A stretch of 64,000 nt of DNA, taken from positions 84,716,446 to 84,780,445 of the forward strand of contig NC_133971.1 of assembly GCF_031877795.1 (NCBI RefSeq). The letters are read 5' to 3'. Both the position numbers and the translations under genes were made by a program. Source of the stretch: Strix aluco (Eukaryota > Chordata > Aves > Strigiformes > Strigidae). Under the pieces are notes generated by a model. That model saw only the letters and a program-made list of their open reading frames with translations. It was not told the DNA's origin and ran no database searches. Shown here piece by piece: positions 1-10,936 of this stretch; the stretch's first letter is position 1; each line of letters starts with the position of its first letter.

Positions 1-879
1 AATTGTACAGTGAGCCAAATTCATTTAGGGAGCAACAAAGCTGACCCAGGGATAGATCTGCGCTGGTACTGCTGAAATAGCTCTTCAGTTCCGTTTGGCA
101 GAGCAAAATTCGCAACTCTATAAGCAGCCACTCACCACTAATAAACGTCTTTCCTCTCTGCAGACCAGCCTCCTGGCTTGTCATCTCCCTTCAGCTGCTT
201 CTGGAGAGACTAAACATTTACAGAATATTTCTAAATACATTTAATTATTAAATATATTCAATCTGGGCAGATTAATGTTTCATGGATAATTAAATATCTG
301 ACATAATGGATAATGACATTTTAAGCTATAGTGTGCAATTCTGCTTACATTCTCACTTCCTTTAGCTTTGTGTCTTTATGCAGAGCAGATCCAGACTTCT
401 GTTGGGTTAAATAGTACGGTTATAGGGCCAGATCCACAAAGGGTTTGGGGCTTTCATTGAAACCAATGAAAAGTTAGCGGCTTGTGCAGCAATTGAGAAC
501 TTAAGTATCTGAGCAAATGTTGCCCTCAGAAAGGGCAGTAAATTAATAGAGAAAACTTCAAATAAGGAAAAAGAGGTTTCCTGAGAAGATCCAAGCAGTT
601 ATGAGACTTAAGTTTTTGACAACTTGTTGCTGTATCTCTTTTGAATTTCTCCTGCCCTCCATTTGGATTGGCTTGCAGTATTTCCACAGTGACTTGAAAA
701 GTGAACAACCTCACACAGTAACATTTTTTTAATTATTATTTCAGTGAAGGATATGAATAAACAATTTATATTTTCCTGAAGGATTTAAATATGCTGTTTG
801 TCCACATGAAATCTTAACCAAGACTGTAATTTATCCAGATGAATGATGACGGGCTTACAGTGATTTTTGGTTTTGGCAG
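1..879 (+). other. COL26A1: Intron of COL26A1 (left edge of window)
   Basis: AT-rich sequence before the first recognisable collagen exon, ending in a pyrimidine-rich tract and AG at 878-879. I see no exon, repeat or RNA gene in it. It is taken as intron because the exon at 880 starts in phase 0 and clearly continues a protein whose EMI domain and first collagen block must lie further left. Confidence 0.6.
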
Positions 880-3800
880 GTTGCTTTGCTACCAAATAAT
901 GCTGCTGATCTTAGCAAGCAAATCACGGGTGAAAAAGTGCTTGCATCTAATGCATATATTCCTGGCCCCCCAGGCCAGCCTGGCCAACAGGGCCCTCCAG
1001 GTAAGATACAGACCAGAGGGATGTGAATGTGCAGTAGTGCTATGAATAAAAATAGTAAGATTCAATCTTTCAGTGTGATAGGATTTCATGTGTTTCATAT
1101 TTTGATTGTTATTATAATATTTGCATTTGTGCTAAATTTAAAAAGAAAACTTTCTGGTCATTATGATCAGCCTCTGCCAACTGTCTAACATCATCCATTG
1201 TGTTTTAGTCTCCATGTGTTTCTTGGCATGCAAGCTGTGTTTGTCCTGTATGTGTTAAATTTCTCCCTCTCCCTGGGATATCTCACCTGCTTCAGTTGTC
1301 ATTTCCTGTATTTTAACTCTGTCTTAAAACACTTTCCATTTCATTTCAAGAATACCTGTTGCTTTAGCTCACTGTCATTAGTAGAGCAGAAAATGTGCTT
1401 TCAGTTTGCAGGGGTTTGTGCCAACTGTTTTAGTTGTCTTCGTCTGGTTTTGCAAGGATTCATTTGTTGGTTTTATGTTGTGTTCCAGATTCAAAGGAAT
1501 CTGAAAAGAAAAGTAAAACTCTACTCACACCTTCTTTGCTAAGGTATAGCTTCCAACAATGAGAAAAGCAGAGAGTTCCTAAAGCTCTAACTTAAGCCAG
1601 ACACCTTGCAACTGGCAGCCAGTCATGCTAAAAATTTTGCAAACTCTGATGTAGATCTAATTTTGGATTGGTAATAAATCCAAAGAAATTCAGCATTGTG
1701 CTGGATTTCAGGAGGATTCTTACAGAGAACTAGCAGATATTCCTTATAAGGTTTGATTTACTCCCTACTGAGCTGCCCCCTCACTTATCCCGACTTTTGC
1801 AGTCTTACTTTGGTTTTCGAGACTTTATCTCATTTTCTTGGATGACAAGTATCTTCAGACTTCAGTATATCATAAGTGCAAGGACAATATGGTTAGAGAC
1901 TCTGCGTCAGAGTCTGAACTGTACAGTGCATCGCCTTGCAATCTCTCTAACGTAGGCCTGACTGCAGGTCTTCCATCTGGTTCCCCCCTTGACTGAGCTG
2001 TCCAAGGTACTGTAGAATTATCTGTTCGCTTGGAAACCATCCCTGCCCACCTCTTCCTCTGCCCGCCATTAGCAACAGTGCAGCTGGGTCTTCAGGAGGA
2101 GTCGCAGAGTTTCATCACTGAACTTGATTTTACTCCTTTTGAAAACCCTAACTGAACATATTCTGTCCTGCTGAACCCTTTTTACTCTCTGCCTTTCCTT
2201 TTCCATGTCTTTCACATGCTTTCTGTATGAAGAAAAGAACTTTCCCCTCTAATTATAAAGCAGTTCAGCTTTGGTCCTTATTTTGTGCAAATGTTGTTTC
2301 AGGTGCCTGATTTTCTGTCTTTCTTTTCATAGTGTTTCTCTTGAGCTAAACATATGCTTTGTTGCCTGGGTACTTCCTAAAAACTAACATTCTCTGCTGA
2401 ACCAGCAGAAGCTGAAAAGGCTATAAAGCAAAATGCAAGAACAGAGCCTTTTTTCCCCTAAAACATTGGCTACTATACTGGGCAAAAGAGAGGTGCGACC
2501 CACCACTGAAAAGGGCTTGCTTCTATGCCAGTCAGGTAGATGCCTTTGACCCAACATTCCCATGAGTTTTCTGAGGCTTTCTTTTTATGAGATGTTCCTC
2601 AAATGTGACTTGTTCTTTTCTTCTTTGTGTGAAAATGAGGCATTTCTGCTTTTCTTTTCATTCCCAGCCTGTGTCCCTAACCACCTGGTAGTGGCAGTCT
2701 TGGCTTCTTTGTATACACAAGGTTTAATTGTTTTGTGAACATCTCTTGTAGCTACTGTGACAAGGAGTAATGTTGTCTCAGATGACTGATGTGTTAGTTG
2801 TGTTGTTGTGGATTTGGGTGTGTTAAGGCAACCAGTCCATTGGGTGGTTCAAAAATTGATCAGTCCCCACTGCTTGCATTGATGAAGTGTCCTGAAGACT
2901 TTCCCTGGCAGGTAACCATTGCTGTTGTTTGCAGGGGCTCCAGGACCAAAAGGGAGTCAAGGAGTTCCTGGGTCACCTGGACCTCCCGGACAGCCAGGTC
3001 CTCGTGGATCAATGGGACCTATGGGCCCATCTCCAGACATATCACATATTAAGCAGGGCAGACGAGGCCCCGTGGTCAGTATTCTCATCTCCCGTCATGC
3101 ATTGCACAGTTGGCCTTAGCTCCACAACTTCTCATGTCCCTGTGAACACTTTCTTTTCTCTTGCAGGGCCCACCGGGAGCCCCAGGGAGAGACGGTAGCA
3201 AGGTGAGGAGAGGTACTGCTTTCCATAACGTGGGCACAGGCACATGTGAAGTGCAGGCTTGATAGAGAGACCCTCTACACACTTGTAGTCACACCCTTTT
3301 ACCATCTCACTTCCTTCACTAAGCTGAAAACATCCTGTTGTCCCATTCCTTCATGTCTTCCTTCTGCTATTTCATGCTTACCATTCCTTAAGTCTTGCAA
3401 ATAGCCCTGCCAGGCTATCTGTCAGGCAAGGTCCTTTCCTTTCTCTGCAGCAATTTTGGCTTTTCCATGAAGAAACATTGATGCCTTAGCCCATTTCATT
3501 AGACTGCTCTTTTGTGAATTTCTCCTGTTAACTAGTTTGCTTGCTACGATCTAGAAATATCAGAAGTGCCCAACTCTGATCCCACTAGAATCAGCGGCAA
3601 TTTCCTTGAGTTCCTCTTTCACTTTCTTTTCTTTTTCCGAGCAAGCGTAAGCTGATGATTCTTGATCTGGGGACAGTAAGTAAGAGAGTCTGCAGAGGCA
3701 AACTGTTATATTTTCTTTTGTTTCCTCTAGTCACAGTAAACTAACTGAGGTGGTATTGATTACAGGGGGAGCGAGGCGCACCAGGACCAAAGGGGATACC

Positions 3801-5113
3801 TGTAAGTATTGCTCACAGAAGGAATTTCCACAACAAAGTGATGCTGACTACTAACAACAGGTTGGCCAAAAGTCAAGACAACAGTGAAGGATACTTTACA
3901 TGCACAGAAAATGTTATTGGAAAGGAAGTGATTACCTGTTTTCATACAAGTGTTTTTTCCTACACACCTCTTCCCTTGCTGGGTGGGACACTGAAGGCAG
4001 TAAGTGCCCCTCTGCCCTACAACAGCAGTGGGACATCGTCAGAAGGCAGTAGCATGAGATCCCATGCAGAGTGCTAGTTAGTACAGTTCAGCCACCGCTC
4101 CTAATGGAAGTTTGACCCCTGGAACATTTTAAAATCCTGCCCTTCGTCTCTCTGGGATTTGGGAAGCTATAGGCTTTGAGCGAGTCATCAGGAGAAGGAT
4201 GAGTATTTACAATCTGTTTTCAGGTGAAATTGTTTAAAGATTTGTTTCTTACGGTGTTTTCTCATTGGTGGAATGGATTTTTAAGAGTGTGACCACCAGG
4301 GTGTCCTCGGTATTAAACAGTGTACTTTACTATGTGAAATCAGCTAAAAAGAAATTATTTTCTAAAATTAGGTAAAACCAGATGGATACTCTCTGCATTG
4401 TAATTATCAATATATTTAGTAAGTGATGGACAGCAGCAAGGTTACCGTATTGAAGAGATACCTTCCAAATACCAACATTCTTGAGAAAATTTTTAAAATA
4501 AATAATAATTACTGATTTGTTAGTCATTCTAAGAATGTAATTTCTACCAGTTTAATAAGAAGGCACACAGGGAACCAAGATTTATCTCCTCTGTTCCCAT
4601 GAGATGTCAAGATACTCTTAGGAGGCAGATATAGCAAAGGAATTGTTAAGTAACAAAAGGGCTGAGCACCTTGTAAATGTAGGCTCTGCAAAAACATTTG
4701 CCTTCTTTTGAAAATTGTTTCCTGAGCAAGTTGATTCAAAACCAGACTGTTAACTTCTGGCAATTGATATGAAGCAGTATTTTACTGAGTTACCCCTGAA
4801 AGAGTAATTATATCAACCTGTTTGAAAACTGGAGGAGCGAAAGTGGATTATTATTAATGACTGTGCCTTGTGACTGCAGGGCCCACCAGGTTCATTTGAT
4901 TTCCTATTGCTGATGATGGCAGACATCAGAAATGACATTGCTGAGCTGCAAGAGAGAGTGTTTGGCCACAGGACTCATTCATCAACAGAGGAGTTTCCAT
5001 TACCTCAGGAATTTACAAACTATCATGACACAGTAGATTTTGGATCTGGAGAAGACTACAAACCACGGACAGCACCCAGAGACTCCAGGATACAGAAGGC
5101 AGCTCATCCTTAG
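880..5113 (+). CDS. COL26A1: Collagen alpha-1(XXVI), C-terminal five coding exons (partial)
   Basis: Exons: 880-1000, 2935-3074, 3167-3202, 3766-3801, 4880-5113 (stop TAG 5111-5113). All have AG/GT borders and join in one frame. The first exon reads a short non-collagen stretch, then [13 protein letters not shown]. The second has about ten Gly-X-Y triplets, a break ([10 protein letters not shown]), then GRRGPV. Two 36-nt exons each encode four triplets, a typical collagen exon design. The last exon begins GPPGS, then a 70-residue non-collagen tail with [18 protein letters not shown], which matches my memory of the C terminus of COL26A1 (EMID2), a secreted EMI-domain extracellular matrix protein. 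The EMI domain and signal peptide lie outside the window. The paralogue EMID1 is the main alternative; the tail motif favours COL26A1. Confidence 0.85.
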
Positions 5114-8100
5114 CTACACCTACTGAAAAATAGAGCCCCTTTACAGTTCTTCAATATAAAAATGCACTGACAATGTAAAATATATATATATAATTTCCCA
5201 GTTTTCTCTTTGCTTTTACCCAACCATGCTGCCTGTACTGTAGCTTTCCTGGTTCATGGTAGCCTCCTTGCAGTAACTCCATACCATCAAGCCTGCACTG
5301 TGCGTTGTACCTAGACTATCAAGAAAACCTTCTTAATATATAATACAATTAAGGCATGCTCTAGCTAACAGCACAGACCACAGCATTTCATCTGCCTACC
5401 TTGCATTCTATGTCCAAACGACCCAGTACCCAAATTTTGCCAGGGGTAGAGTGGTAGCTGAACATCATCCCTGAATGACATCAATAATGCAAACCTTAAT
5501 TCACAGTTTATACATATAAATGTATTATACCACTGAACTCAAGTCTCCAGCTCCTGTCCCCAGGCTTAGGAGAACATGAAAAGTGGATCCCTGTTTCACA
5601 GCAGAGGCCATCTGTAAGTGAAATGTCTTCATCTATTATGCCCCACCGTGGCAGGAAAAGGCAAAAAACATATGGTGAAGCTGTGATACAAGGGAGCTGC
5701 TTCTTGATCTGGAAATTATTTGGCTTTGTGTGGCTAGAGTATCATTCAGAGACAGTTGAAAAGATGTGTTTGTCCTAAACTAACACTACTTTTCCCTTAC
5801 CGTTCTCCCACTGCTCAGTGTGAAGGCCAGTTCCCTTCCTCGACAGATTCATGCTGGACACATTACTCAAAGATGAGCAAGAGAAAAGGGGATATATAAA
5901 ACAGGAAAACCAAGCATAAGTGAATCAAGTAGGCTTACTGGCAAGCACAAAATCAATCCCAGCCTTGCAGAATGAGTCGGATTCTGACTTCCTGCAGGTT
6001 CATGTCTTCCTTGGTGAAATGCTGAAGTCCAAGTGAAATCAAGACCAGTGAGAGGCCTCATGTTTGCAAAGAGCTCCCATCTGTTTTGTTCCTCTGCTGC
6101 ATGAGAGCAACCTAAATGGCATTCACGGAACTGGAACACAGAGCTGCAGTGTGTTTGGCTGGGTATACAAGGAGTATCAGCAGGTGCACGAGTGCACACG
6201 ACAAAACACTTCAACCAGTACGAGGATGGCTAAGGTGAGGTACTGTACCTGGGATCCTGTATTTGTGAAGAGGGATGAAAGGGAGTGCCCTTCTTTTACA
6301 CTGGAAAATTGGATGCACAAGTTAGACCATACCTCATGGATGATGTGTATTACCATTTCTTTTGGATTACCACAGCTGCTGAGGACTTTGCCATGCTTAG
6401 AAGATAAAGGAGTATATTAAGCACAAAACTTCAATGTTGTATTTGTGTAGCTGCTACTTCTACAGTATGTTTAGTGCTGGGTCATGTCCCTGTTACAAAT
6501 GCAAAGAAAAACTTCTTATTCTGCCATGTTTATCAGGGCTTGCATGTTCTAATAGAATAAATACAGGTAAAAATATAAGCAGGCCCTTTTCAGATAACCC
6601 ATAAAGGTTTGGATTCCCTTCCATATTCTCTGGGCCAAAAGATAGTTGGTGTAATCCCTACACCACCAGTACAGGTCATGTTGTACAAACAGCTGGCTGT
6701 CTAGACCTTTCATATCTTTTGCGTATTATCTTAAGAGGATGTGTTCATTCATGTAACTGTTTCCCAATTCCTCGCTATCACTATGCCACAAGCAAGGGCA
6801 TTAGCTCTAAGAACCTTAACGTTCTGTATTCCTTTTCATGTTATACGTATATCAATATTTACAAAGCAATGACTACACCACTGGGATAGCTTGGAAAAAA
6901 TTATAGCACTCTCACCCTGTGGTCTTTGGGCTTCTCTTCTGGAAGGAGCTCTGCCAGCAGCTGCAGATCCAAGTAGTCTTGAGAACCAGGTAGTAAGGAA
7001 ATCAGTGAGGCTTGGGAAAGGAACTTGTGGCCAAAAGAGTGATGGTCTTATACACAGCAGGCTGAAAGAAACCTCTAAGACAGCATGAACTGGGGCATTT
7101 ATGTCTTATTTTCTTAATTTCAAGCAGACAACTAGGTATAAATAACACATTCATGAATATGCAATTTTAAGTAAATTTGTTAAATGTCAAATGTTATATT
7201 TGTAACTCTTGCCAATTATGTAACTCTTGCATATGTTTACCACACACCCCATCACCTGCTGGATCAGGTTGATTCCCACTAGAGAAGTAGTAGCTGCAGG
7301 GTTTTTTGACCATTGGATAGTGAATAATGAGTTAGATGAATCACTTCCGACATACCAACTAAATTCTATTGCCCCCTGCCCACAAGAAGATGTGTTCTAA
7401 AAAAGGCACTTATTTTAGTTCTAAGCTCTGCTTTTGCAAATATAGACAAATACCAAATGAAAAGTTCTTACAGTTTGACCATCAAATTCAGGGGCGGGTG
7501 ACAATTGCCCAGCTGTGCATAAGTATCCAAAGAAGGGAAATTCTGAGACTGGACCAGAAAAATAGATAAAATACATGCTTCACTGTAAGTACAGAAAGCT
7601 GTCCTACAGACTCATGAACATAAAATATGGCATGTGTTTACATGCCTTTCTGAATGGAAACCTCAATAACTTCCCTTTCTGGAGTCTGCACCATTGGTTT
7701 TCACAGCCTAGAGCTGGGTTTCCAACTGACATGCCTCCTCCATAAAAAAAGACGGTGAAGGAAAGTGCTTCTTGGTCCTTGTGCTTCACCCTCCTCTTTC
7801 CAGACTCCCTGCCCCAAAGCTGTTGGCTGCAAGCAGCAAGGAGGGGATACTACAGTAAAGATAAGTCCACTTGACAGGAATTCTTCCAGCAGGGAGAGCC
7901 CCTCTGAGCACAGCTGGCTGGGAAGGTTCAGCTTTCTGTCTGCATCCAGCTAAGATATTTGCATAGACTTTTCTCATTTTATTTCTGATTAATTGTATAA
8001 TAACTTTCATAACACACTGTATCAGAAACATTTCATTAAGATTTGGGGATAAACACATAAAGACACTCGGATAGAAAAGTGACATTTTCTTCAACATACC

Positions 8101-9089
8101 CAAAGTTTTATAAAGCCACAGAAGAAGCATCATTTCCAATCTTAAGCTTCATTACTGGATAGCCAGGGAAGTCATTACCTTGTAAATTATTTATTACTCT
8201 GTGGCTCCAAAAATAACAAACTCCCCCAAGAACCCAAATTAAGAATGTAGAAACATCTACATTCGTGCCTAGTTTCATTACCAGGCTCATGCACATGACA
8301 ACTTTGTTTCATAGAAATACTATGTATAATTTTATTAGAAAGAATTATTATTTTGATGTTAAGACATCAAGTTATAAGCAGAAGGATAATAAAGAGTTTG
8401 TTATTTTATTAATATTAGAAATATATTTAATGGAAACATTTGCAAGAGTGTGTAGTGATGGGAAAATGCTGATTGTTAATGGGTTTAACAAGATCGTAAA
8501 GCTTGGAAAAAGTTTTCTTTCAACACTGTGCCAAGTACATACAGGATTATAGTCTTTCTTGTGAAGCTGGAATACTGACACAGGAGAATTCCTATATAGT
8601 CAGGCTAAGCCAGGAAAAGAAGAGGAAAATTGACTGTAAATGGAATTAAGGTAATGCCTGGAGTTATTGTTGGCATCAGCTTGAATAACCTTCTTCCTAG
8701 AAGTATTTCAGAGTTAATACGCTAAACCCCAGAGAAGCAAAAAGGTTGGGGGTGAAGTCCGAGCATTTGTTCGTTTCACATTAAAATCCGTATGTCTGTA
8801 CCTATTACACATTCCAATAGCTATACTGTTCACTTTATTTATATATGAAATACTAAAATGTGTATAAAATTATTGTGATTTTATGATGTATTCATAATAA
8901 CAAAGATATTTTTTCTTACACAGTTGGTAGCTGCTTTTGTTACACATTCTTTCTCTGAAATTACAGAAACGTTGGCTGGAAGAAACAAGTAGAAGGAAAC
9001 CTTTTAGCATTTTTCTTGGGAGCTGAACCGTAGGCACTGCCAGGACTATGGGGGTGTGAGGTCTTGCAGAACAGGGTGGGTTTCTGTCT
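5114..9089. other. COL26A1 3' UTR and AT-rich intergenic DNA
   Basis: No gene model can be supported here. The start must hold the COL26A1 3' UTR; an AATAAA at 6556-6561 is one possible poly(A) signal, but no downstream element makes it stand out. A (TA)n stretch lies near 5181-5191. The open frames in this stretch are short, lack splice context and resemble no family I know. No CR1 3' end or LTR was recognised. Confidence 0.5.
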
Positions 9090-9550
9090 GTGGAAATAAG
9101 GCGTGCACCCACCTCCACTATGAGGACGGCTGCTCCTGCGCCCCGTGAGGGCTACATGAGGCTGGATCCACCAGCCTTACCCCATGCTGCTGGCGCATGC
9201 AGCTTCTACACTGCCTCAGGATGCGGTACGGGGGCCCACAGGTCTTCTGGCATCCCACCACCGGTACTGGGGAACAAGGGAGAGTAAGAGAAGGGCTCTA
9301 GCAGGCCCCGGCAGGCTGAGCCCCTCCCCACAGCCGCAGGGGGATCCTGTGAGGGCGCTGTCCCACCCCGCCTAGCTGCGGTGAGGGGCAGCAGGGAGGC
9401 CGGCTGTTCTCCTTCCTCCCTTCAGAGCCCACCCTGCGCCGCCACGGCCTCACCCCAGAGGCGCCCCGATGCCGCAGAGACATCAGCAGGGCTGTTACAC
9501 CGCCCAGCTGGCTGCGGCGGCAGATGACGGCCGACACGGCGGGGCATGGA

Positions 9551-9573
9551 ACTGCAGCTCCCGGCATGCCGCG
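9551..9573 (+). promoter_or_regulatory. ZNF143/Staf-like site, distal copy
   Basis: Reads ACTGCAGCTCCCGGCATGCC. It fits the known ACTACAnnTCCCAGMATGC consensus except at a few positions. It lies about 370 bp before the MRPL17 start codon, in the same orientation as the proximal copy. Confidence 0.5.
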
Positions 9574-9607
9574 CGGCCCGTCCTCGCCCAGAGGGGGCGC
9601 GCTCCGG

Positions 9608-9619
9608 TGCGCCTGCGCA
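9608..9619 (+). promoter_or_regulatory. NRF1-like palindromic site
   Basis: TGCGCCTGCGCA resembles the NRF1 consensus YGCGCAYGCGCR with one central mismatch. NRF1 is a common regulator of nuclear genes for mitochondrial ribosome proteins, so the context fits, but such sites also arise by chance in CpG islands. Confidence 0.35.
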
Positions 9620-9818
9620 CTGCAACGTCACCGACGTGAGACGAACAGCCCCCTCCCCCCCCGACCGCTTCCCGGGAGACCGGGGCCCCGCCCGGATTCC
9701 CAGCCCCGCTCAGACCTCTCGGTACGCGGCTCCGGGCTTCATGTCCCGCCGAGCCCAACGGCGGCCCTCTGACCCGCTCTATGCCGCCGCTGCGGGTCGT
9801 GCCGGCGGGTAGGGGCGA

Positions 9819-9843
9819 ACTACAATTCCCGGCGTGCTGCGCG
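9819..9843 (+). promoter_or_regulatory. ZNF143/Staf-like site, proximal copy
   Basis: Contains ACTACAATTCCCGGCGTGC, a near-exact match to the ACTACAATTCCC core bound by ZNF143 (Staf). It sits 81 bp upstream of the MRPL17 ATG, so probably at or just before the transcription start. It shares orientation and the TCCCGGC(A/G)TGC half with the copy at 9551. Confidence 0.65.
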
Positions 9844-9923
9844 GCGCGCGGGGGCTGCCGGGAAGTGCCTCCCAAGGTGCCCCGCGGTGGCGGCGGCTGG
9901 GAAGAGGGCGAGAGGGAGGCAAG

Positions 9924-10623
9924 ATGCGGTTGTCGGTGGTGGCCGCTATTTCTCATGGGCGCATGTACCGGCCGTTAGGGTTGGGCCCGCGCTCGCGCCT
10001 CGACCTGCTGCGTAACCTAGTGACAGCGCTGGTGCGGCATGAGCGCATCGAGGCGCCCTGGGCGCGGGCCGACGAGATGCGGGGCTACGCCGAGCGGGTG
10101 AGCGGCCGGGCCTGACCGGGCCTGACCGGGCGGGGGGACGGAGGGAGGGGGGCGAGGGGCGGCGGAGGCACCCTAACGGCTCTGCCTCCTTCCTCCCCGC
10201 AGCTCATTGAGTACGCCAAGCTGGGGGACACCAACGAGCGCGCCATGCGCATGGCGAATTTCTGGCTGACGGTAAGTAAGTACTGCCCCCGCCAAATCCC
10301 TCCTTGCCCGCCACAACCGTGGTGCTGGAGCTGAGCGTGCCGCCCCGCAGGAGAAGGACCTCATCCACAAGCTGTTCAAGGTACTGGCACCCCGGTTCCA
10401 GCCCCACCCCGGCAGCTACACCCGCCTGCTGCAGATACCCAACCGGGATAGCCTTGACCGCGCCAAGATGGCAGTCATCGAGCTCAAGGGGAACCCCTAC
10501 CCGCCGCTCATCCGCCCACAGCGCAACACCGAGAAGACACTGCTCAACCAGCTCCTGAAGGGCTACCGGGAGGACATGCAGCGAGCGGCAACCCCAGAGG
10601 CCCCCAAAGGCACCCTTGTGTAG
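9924..10623 (+). CDS. MRPL17: Mitochondrial large-subunit ribosomal protein bL17m
   Basis: Exons: 9924-10097, 10203-10271, 10351-10623 (stop TAG 10621-10623), joining in phase 0 to give 171 aa; human MRPL17 is about 175 aa. The start [19 protein letters not shown] is the typical MRPL17 N terminus, and the bacterial L17-type core follows ([20 protein letters not shown], then [20 protein letters not shown]). The protein is a structural component of the mitochondrial 39S ribosomal subunit, near the polypeptide exit, and is imported from the cytosol. Both introns are tiny (105 and 79 bp) and GC-rich. The promoter carries ZNF143-like and NRF1-like sites, and the gene ends with an AATAAA at 10882. 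Nothing looks damaged. Confidence 0.95.
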
Positions 10624-10881
10624 GCATCCCCCACTGCCCTGAGGGAGGCCCCATGCACGCACAGAGATGGGTCTTGGCGTGAGCTGCCCGTGCGCCAGCC
10701 AGCTTGTTGCTGTGCTGGAGCACAGGACTGGAAGGTGTCATAGGAAGTCTGAAGGTTGATTACTAAGCTTGAGTTGCCATGATGGGAGGCATAAACTCAA
10801 GGTTTACTTGCTTCTTCCTGTGGTTTGAAGCAAAAGAAAGAAATCAAGCTGAGAGCCCTAATGGTTAATAGTCTCTGTGTA

Positions 10882-10887
10882 AATAAA
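10882..10887 (+). terminator. MRPL17: Poly(A) signal of MRPL17
   Basis: AATAAA about 260 nt after the stop codon, followed within 20 nt by a GT-rich stretch (TGTGTTCACTT). It is the first canonical hexamer after the gene. Confidence 0.7.
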
Positions 10888-10936
10888 CTGTTCAGAAAAT
10901 GTGTTCACTTCTATTTGGATTATATTCCTGTGCACA

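Larger units (their letters stand above)
9090..10300 (+). promoter_or_regulatory. CpG island and promoter of MRPL17
   Basis: From about 9090 base composition shifts sharply to GC-rich with many CpG dinucleotides, and stays so through the first two MRPL17 exons. No TATA box is obvious, as expected for a housekeeping gene. It contains two ZNF143-like sites and an NRF1-like site (listed separately). Open frames on both strands across this island (for example 9495-9956 minus) are composition artefacts. A divergent minus-strand transcript is possible, but no exon supports it. Confidence 0.8.

Noticed and set aside
1198-1542. A 114-codon frame in the COL26A1 intron
   Set aside because: Cys/Phe-rich translation of T-rich intron DNA, with no splice sites or homology.
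9495-9956. A 153-codon minus-strand frame upstream of MRPL17
   Set aside because: Composition-driven in a CpG island, rich in Arg, Gly and Pro, and overlapping the MRPL17 promoter and start.
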